This document shows positions 43,799 to 46,083 of a DNA stretch of 46,083 nucleotides, in pieces. The stretch's first letter is position 1; the number at the start of each line of letters is the position of its first letter. The position numbers and the translations under genes were made by a program. The notes under the pieces are model-generated. The model was not told where the DNA came from. It was given only the letters and a program-made list of their open reading frames with translations, and did not search any database. Origin of the DNA: Spirochaetia bacterium UBA2205 (lineage in GTDB: Bacteria; Spirochaetota; UBA4802; UB4802); NCBI GenBank assembly GCA_002328585.1, contig DCUV01000050.1, forward strand, positions 1 through 46,083, in the 5' to 3' direction.

Positions 43799-44575
43799 AT
43801 GGCAACCCAGAATGAATTATTTGCTTCAACGATATTTTTAAAGGCGGCATTGCCACTTACCAAAGTGATACTGGAATACAGGCCCAAAATGGCTGCAAAG
43901 TATAAAGGGCTTAATGGTGTTGTTCAATTCATAGCAAAAGATGAAGCAGGTGATATTGGTGCCTTTTTGCAATTTACTGATGGTGTACTGGATGTAAAAT
44001 ATGGCATACATGAGCATCCTGATATTGTGTTTACCTTTAAAAGTGTAAAAGCAATGAATGACTTCTTTGCCGGTAAGCCAGCGGTTCCATCTATTAAGGG
44101 GTTAACTAAATTAAAACTTTTGATAAAGTCAGTAAATTTACTGTTAGCGCTGAAGATTATTGGAAGAAAAACCCCTCCAAAAAAGCCGGAAGATAGAGAG
44201 CTTATGGTAAGGTTATTGTTATATCTATTGCCATTGGGCATTAGCCAGCTTAATAAAGCTGGGTACCCGGATATAGCAAAATTTTGTCAAAAAAGCCCGG
44301 ATAGAACTTTTGCATGGTCGGTGACGGGTACTGATATAGCTTCGTATTTACGCATGAAAGCCGGCAATTCCAAATCAGGACGTGGCAGGTATACACGCTC
44401 AAAACCATTTGTTGAATTTAAGTTTGATAGTATTGACGGTGCACTGGGCATTTTACTGCAAACAACGGATATGATGGAAGCTTCATTAAACCGTGTACTG
44501 GTCATTGAGGGCTCACCTGAGTATGGTAAAGAGATTGGTTCATTCATGAATATAGTTGGACAATTAGCATCGTAA
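43799..44575 (+). CDS. SCP2-like lipid-binding protein 2
   Basis: This 258-residue protein starts two bases after the transketolase stop. It shares the layout of the protein at 39737: VVQFIAKDEAGDIGAFLQFT, PDIVFTFKSVKAMNDFFAGK and PSIKGLTKLKLL in the first half, and VEFKFDSIDGALGILLQT in the second. The paired SCP2-like proteins at both ends of the operon suggest the pathway handles a hydrophobic molecule. Confidence 0.7.
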   Translation: MATQNELFASTIFLKAALPLTKVILEYRPKMAAKYKGLNGVVQFIAKDEAGDIGAFLQFTDGVLDVKYGIHEHPDIVFTFKSVKAMNDFFAGKPAVPSIKGLTKLKLLIKSVNLLLALKIIGRKTPPKKPEDRELMVRLLLYLLPLGISQLNKAGYPDIAKFCQKSPDRTFAWSVTGTDIASYLRMKAGNSKSGRGRYTRSKPFVEFKFDSIDGALGILLQTTDMMEASLNRVLVIEGSPEYGKEIGSFMNIVGQLAS

Positions 44576-44690
44576 TATAGCAACACACGGCAAAGGTGGT
44601 TCAAAAGGTTTTTGGGGTTGTGTTATAGTAGAGCGTATGACCATGCGCCCTATGCTGAAAATAAATAAATGAAAAATTTGTGGAGGCATT

Positions 44691-45203
44691 ATGAAGATAA
44701 AATCATTAAGCCATGTTGGAATAACCGTAAGCAATTTTGAAAAAGCTGTGAGATGGTACTGGGAGATGTTTAAATTTCCATTGGTTGCTGAAGAAACAAT
44801 GGATGTACACCAGGTTGAAGCACTGTATAGCCTTTATGGTTTAAAAAATACAAAATTGCGTTTGGGATTTTTGCGTATTCCGGGAGGGGGGGTACTTGAG
44901 ATATTTGAATTTAAGCCAGCTATACCTGCTGATAAAGTTTGCTGGAACAAGATTGGTTTTACTCATATAACGCTTGATGTGGGCAATGTAAAAAAATGGT
45001 ATAAAAAGTTAAAAGAAAAGGGTGTAACATTTTTATGTGAGCCTCAAAAAACAGGTTCTAACGAATGGGTTTTTATGAAGGATATGGATGGCAATCTCAT
45101 TGAGCTTATAGATTTAAAATTCAACTATATAGCACTTCACTATTTAGGAGCTATTGTTGCTCCACTATTGCGAAGATTGCAGTTTGGGAAGTATTATAAG
45201 TAG
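44691..45203 (+). CDS. VOC-fold (glyoxalase/dioxygenase superfamily) protein
   Basis: This 170-residue protein has paired beta-alpha-beta modules with metal-ligand positions His in LSHVGITV (residue 8), Glu in VLEIFEF, His in FTHITLDV and Glu in NLIELIDL. The layout is that of methylmalonyl-CoA epimerase, glyoxalase I and related isomerases. It starts after TGTGGAGGCATT, 115 bases from the operon's previous gene, so it may be cotranscribed or have its own promoter. The last 25 residues (LGAIVAPLLRRLQFG) form an amphipathic tail. Confidence 0.78.
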   Translation: MKIKSLSHVGITVSNFEKAVRWYWEMFKFPLVAEETMDVHQVEALYSLYGLKNTKLRLGFLRIPGGGVLEIFEFKPAIPADKVCWNKIGFTHITLDVGNVKKWYKKLKEKGVTFLCEPQKTGSNEWVFMKDMDGNLIELIDLKFNYIALHYLGAIVAPLLRRLQFGKYYK

Positions 45204-46080
45204 GGAATCTTACAATATTACTATACTATGCGCGAAGAACATATTTAACCTCAACGCAATTTTCATTGTAAAATAGTATGCTCTGACCCTATATTTTTTG
45301 CAGATATCGCTGTTTTTGCTGCGAACGCAGATAATTAATGCTCTGACCCCATGTGCATTGACTCATACAGAATACGCTGAGAATACAGTGAGCACAACGT
45401 TAAAATATAAGGCTCTGACCCCACGATGTACTTTATGAATGCTGCATCACTCTGGTATCTGAACACTTTTGATATGTTCAGAAAATATGCTCTGACCCCA
45501 TTATTAAGGAAAAGCAGCGAAGGCACGGATGCCGTAGCGCCATATGGCTCGTGCGAGGACATAGACAGGATGTCGTCCGCAGCACGATGGCAAAGACATA
45601 ATAAATACAGAACATAAGACACACCGCCGTTTGAGGTGGCTCCACAGGGTTGGTAAGGGGGTATTTAGCGCATAAATATCCCCTTACGAAGTGATAAAAC
45701 TGTTGTCGCTCAACAAAAGAAAGTATGAGAAGGAAATATGACGATGTATCACACATTTCCCTTTGAAAAAGTTATAGTTTTTCATTCTGAGTGAAGCAAA
45801 GAATCCTGCCAACCCCTTTTACCCCCCTTTTGAACGAAATGGGGGAACATCAAGGCTCTGACCCCATTTTTTTCTCATTTTCTCATGTGTAATCCGATTT
45901 TCAACGTGATCGTTATGTACTTACGCAGGCACAGAACATAGGCTCTGACCCTATGGAGTGTTTTATTATAAAAAAATCACAAAAAGTATAAAAAAATGCA
46001 CCATTTCTTTTAATATTTTCTTTCTCCGGCGTTATGTATAGTAGGGATTTCAATTATCATAAAAAAACGGAGGAATACCA
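45204..46080. other. Gene-free region with six RAYT-type repeats
   Basis: This 877-base stretch has no supportable gene. GCTCTGACCCY copies lie at 45280-45290, 45340-45350, 45412-45422, 45489-45499, 45855-45865 and 45942-45952, all in the same orientation and mostly 60-90 bases apart. A copy of a common dispersed element (TTCATTCTGAG...AAGAATCC) lies at 45781-45808. Two short open frames here are chance frames across the repeats. Confidence 0.7.
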
Positions 46081-46083
46081 ATG
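46069..46083 (+). CDS. Start of a gene at the window edge
   Basis: GGAGGA at 46069-46074 lies six bases before an ATG at 46081-46083, where the window ends. The product cannot be told. Confidence 0.5.

Noticed and set aside
45426..45617. Open frames across the right-end repeats
   Set aside because: Both strands are open by chance over repeat-derived sequence, and neither has a start signal.
45280..45952. Regularly spaced GCTCTGACCCY copies as a CRISPR array
   Set aside because: Repeats are only 11 bases, spacing varies (60 to 366), and there are no cas genes.
1..46083. tRNA or rRNA genes
   Set aside because: No cloverleaf, CCA-end or rRNA-like conserved segment was noticed by eye; a covariance-model search would be needed to be certain.

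Overview
The window is AT-rich DNA from a bacterium with a Gram-negative style envelope: there are several probable lipoproteins, a probable outer-membrane beta-barrel, and PAS/HATPase signalling of the RsbW type. The phylum cannot be fixed from sequence alone. A spirochaete or a similar lineage would fit, because the integrase remnant reads in the same direction as the gene cassettes, but this is only an inference.

Left core (1-19034). The window opens inside a REP-associated tyrosine transposase flanked by GCTCTGACCCC repeats. A lipid-oxidation-like cluster follows: a small helical partner, a GMC oxidoreductase, a START-like protein, a membrane protein and a CrtC/AttH-like lipocalin. Next come a clostripain-type peptidase, a PAS/HATPase sensor, an acidic zinc-ribbon protein translationally coupled to uvrA, a TPR/NHL/VWA protein, two paralogous lipoproteins around a DUF4421-like barrel, and a GpgS-like glycosyltransferase.

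Accessory region (about 19550-39420). This is a chromosomal integron-type cassette array. It starts with a decayed tyrosine recombinase and an attI-like site. A series of cassettes follows, nearly all on the + strand and each ending in an attC-like site (RNNYAAC ... GTTRNNN). The cassettes carry an Mrr-like nuclease, an unknown protein, a DUF4209/HEPN protein, a PLD-like nuclease, a TIGR02391 protein, a nucleotidyltransferase-like protein, a Cys-rich unknown, a short-chain dehydrogenase, two PD-(D/E)XK-like proteins and a truncated DNA methyltransferase. The distal part is broken up by insertion sequences (IS1182-like, IS110, IS256, IS3-like, IS5). It also carries a compact graspetide-type RiPP locus (two precursor peptides, an ATP-grasp ligase and a four-TM protein) and a brnTA toxin-antitoxin pair with a frameshifted toxin. 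Most recognisable cassettes look like defence or conflict genes.

Right core (39650-46083). A probable operon behind a palindromic operator encodes two SCP2-like lipid-binding proteins, a class III aminotransferase, a split transketolase and, slightly apart, a VOC-fold protein. The right end is a gene-free stretch with six GCTCTGACCCY repeats.

Two signals stand out beyond the genes. A non-palindromic 10-mer, AACTATCGCC, occurs eight times by hand count in the core DNA and never in the integron region. The attC sites also share an extended arm (ACTNC before R'', GNAAT after R') with a conserved mismatch, and this extension is matched between the two ends of each cassette.
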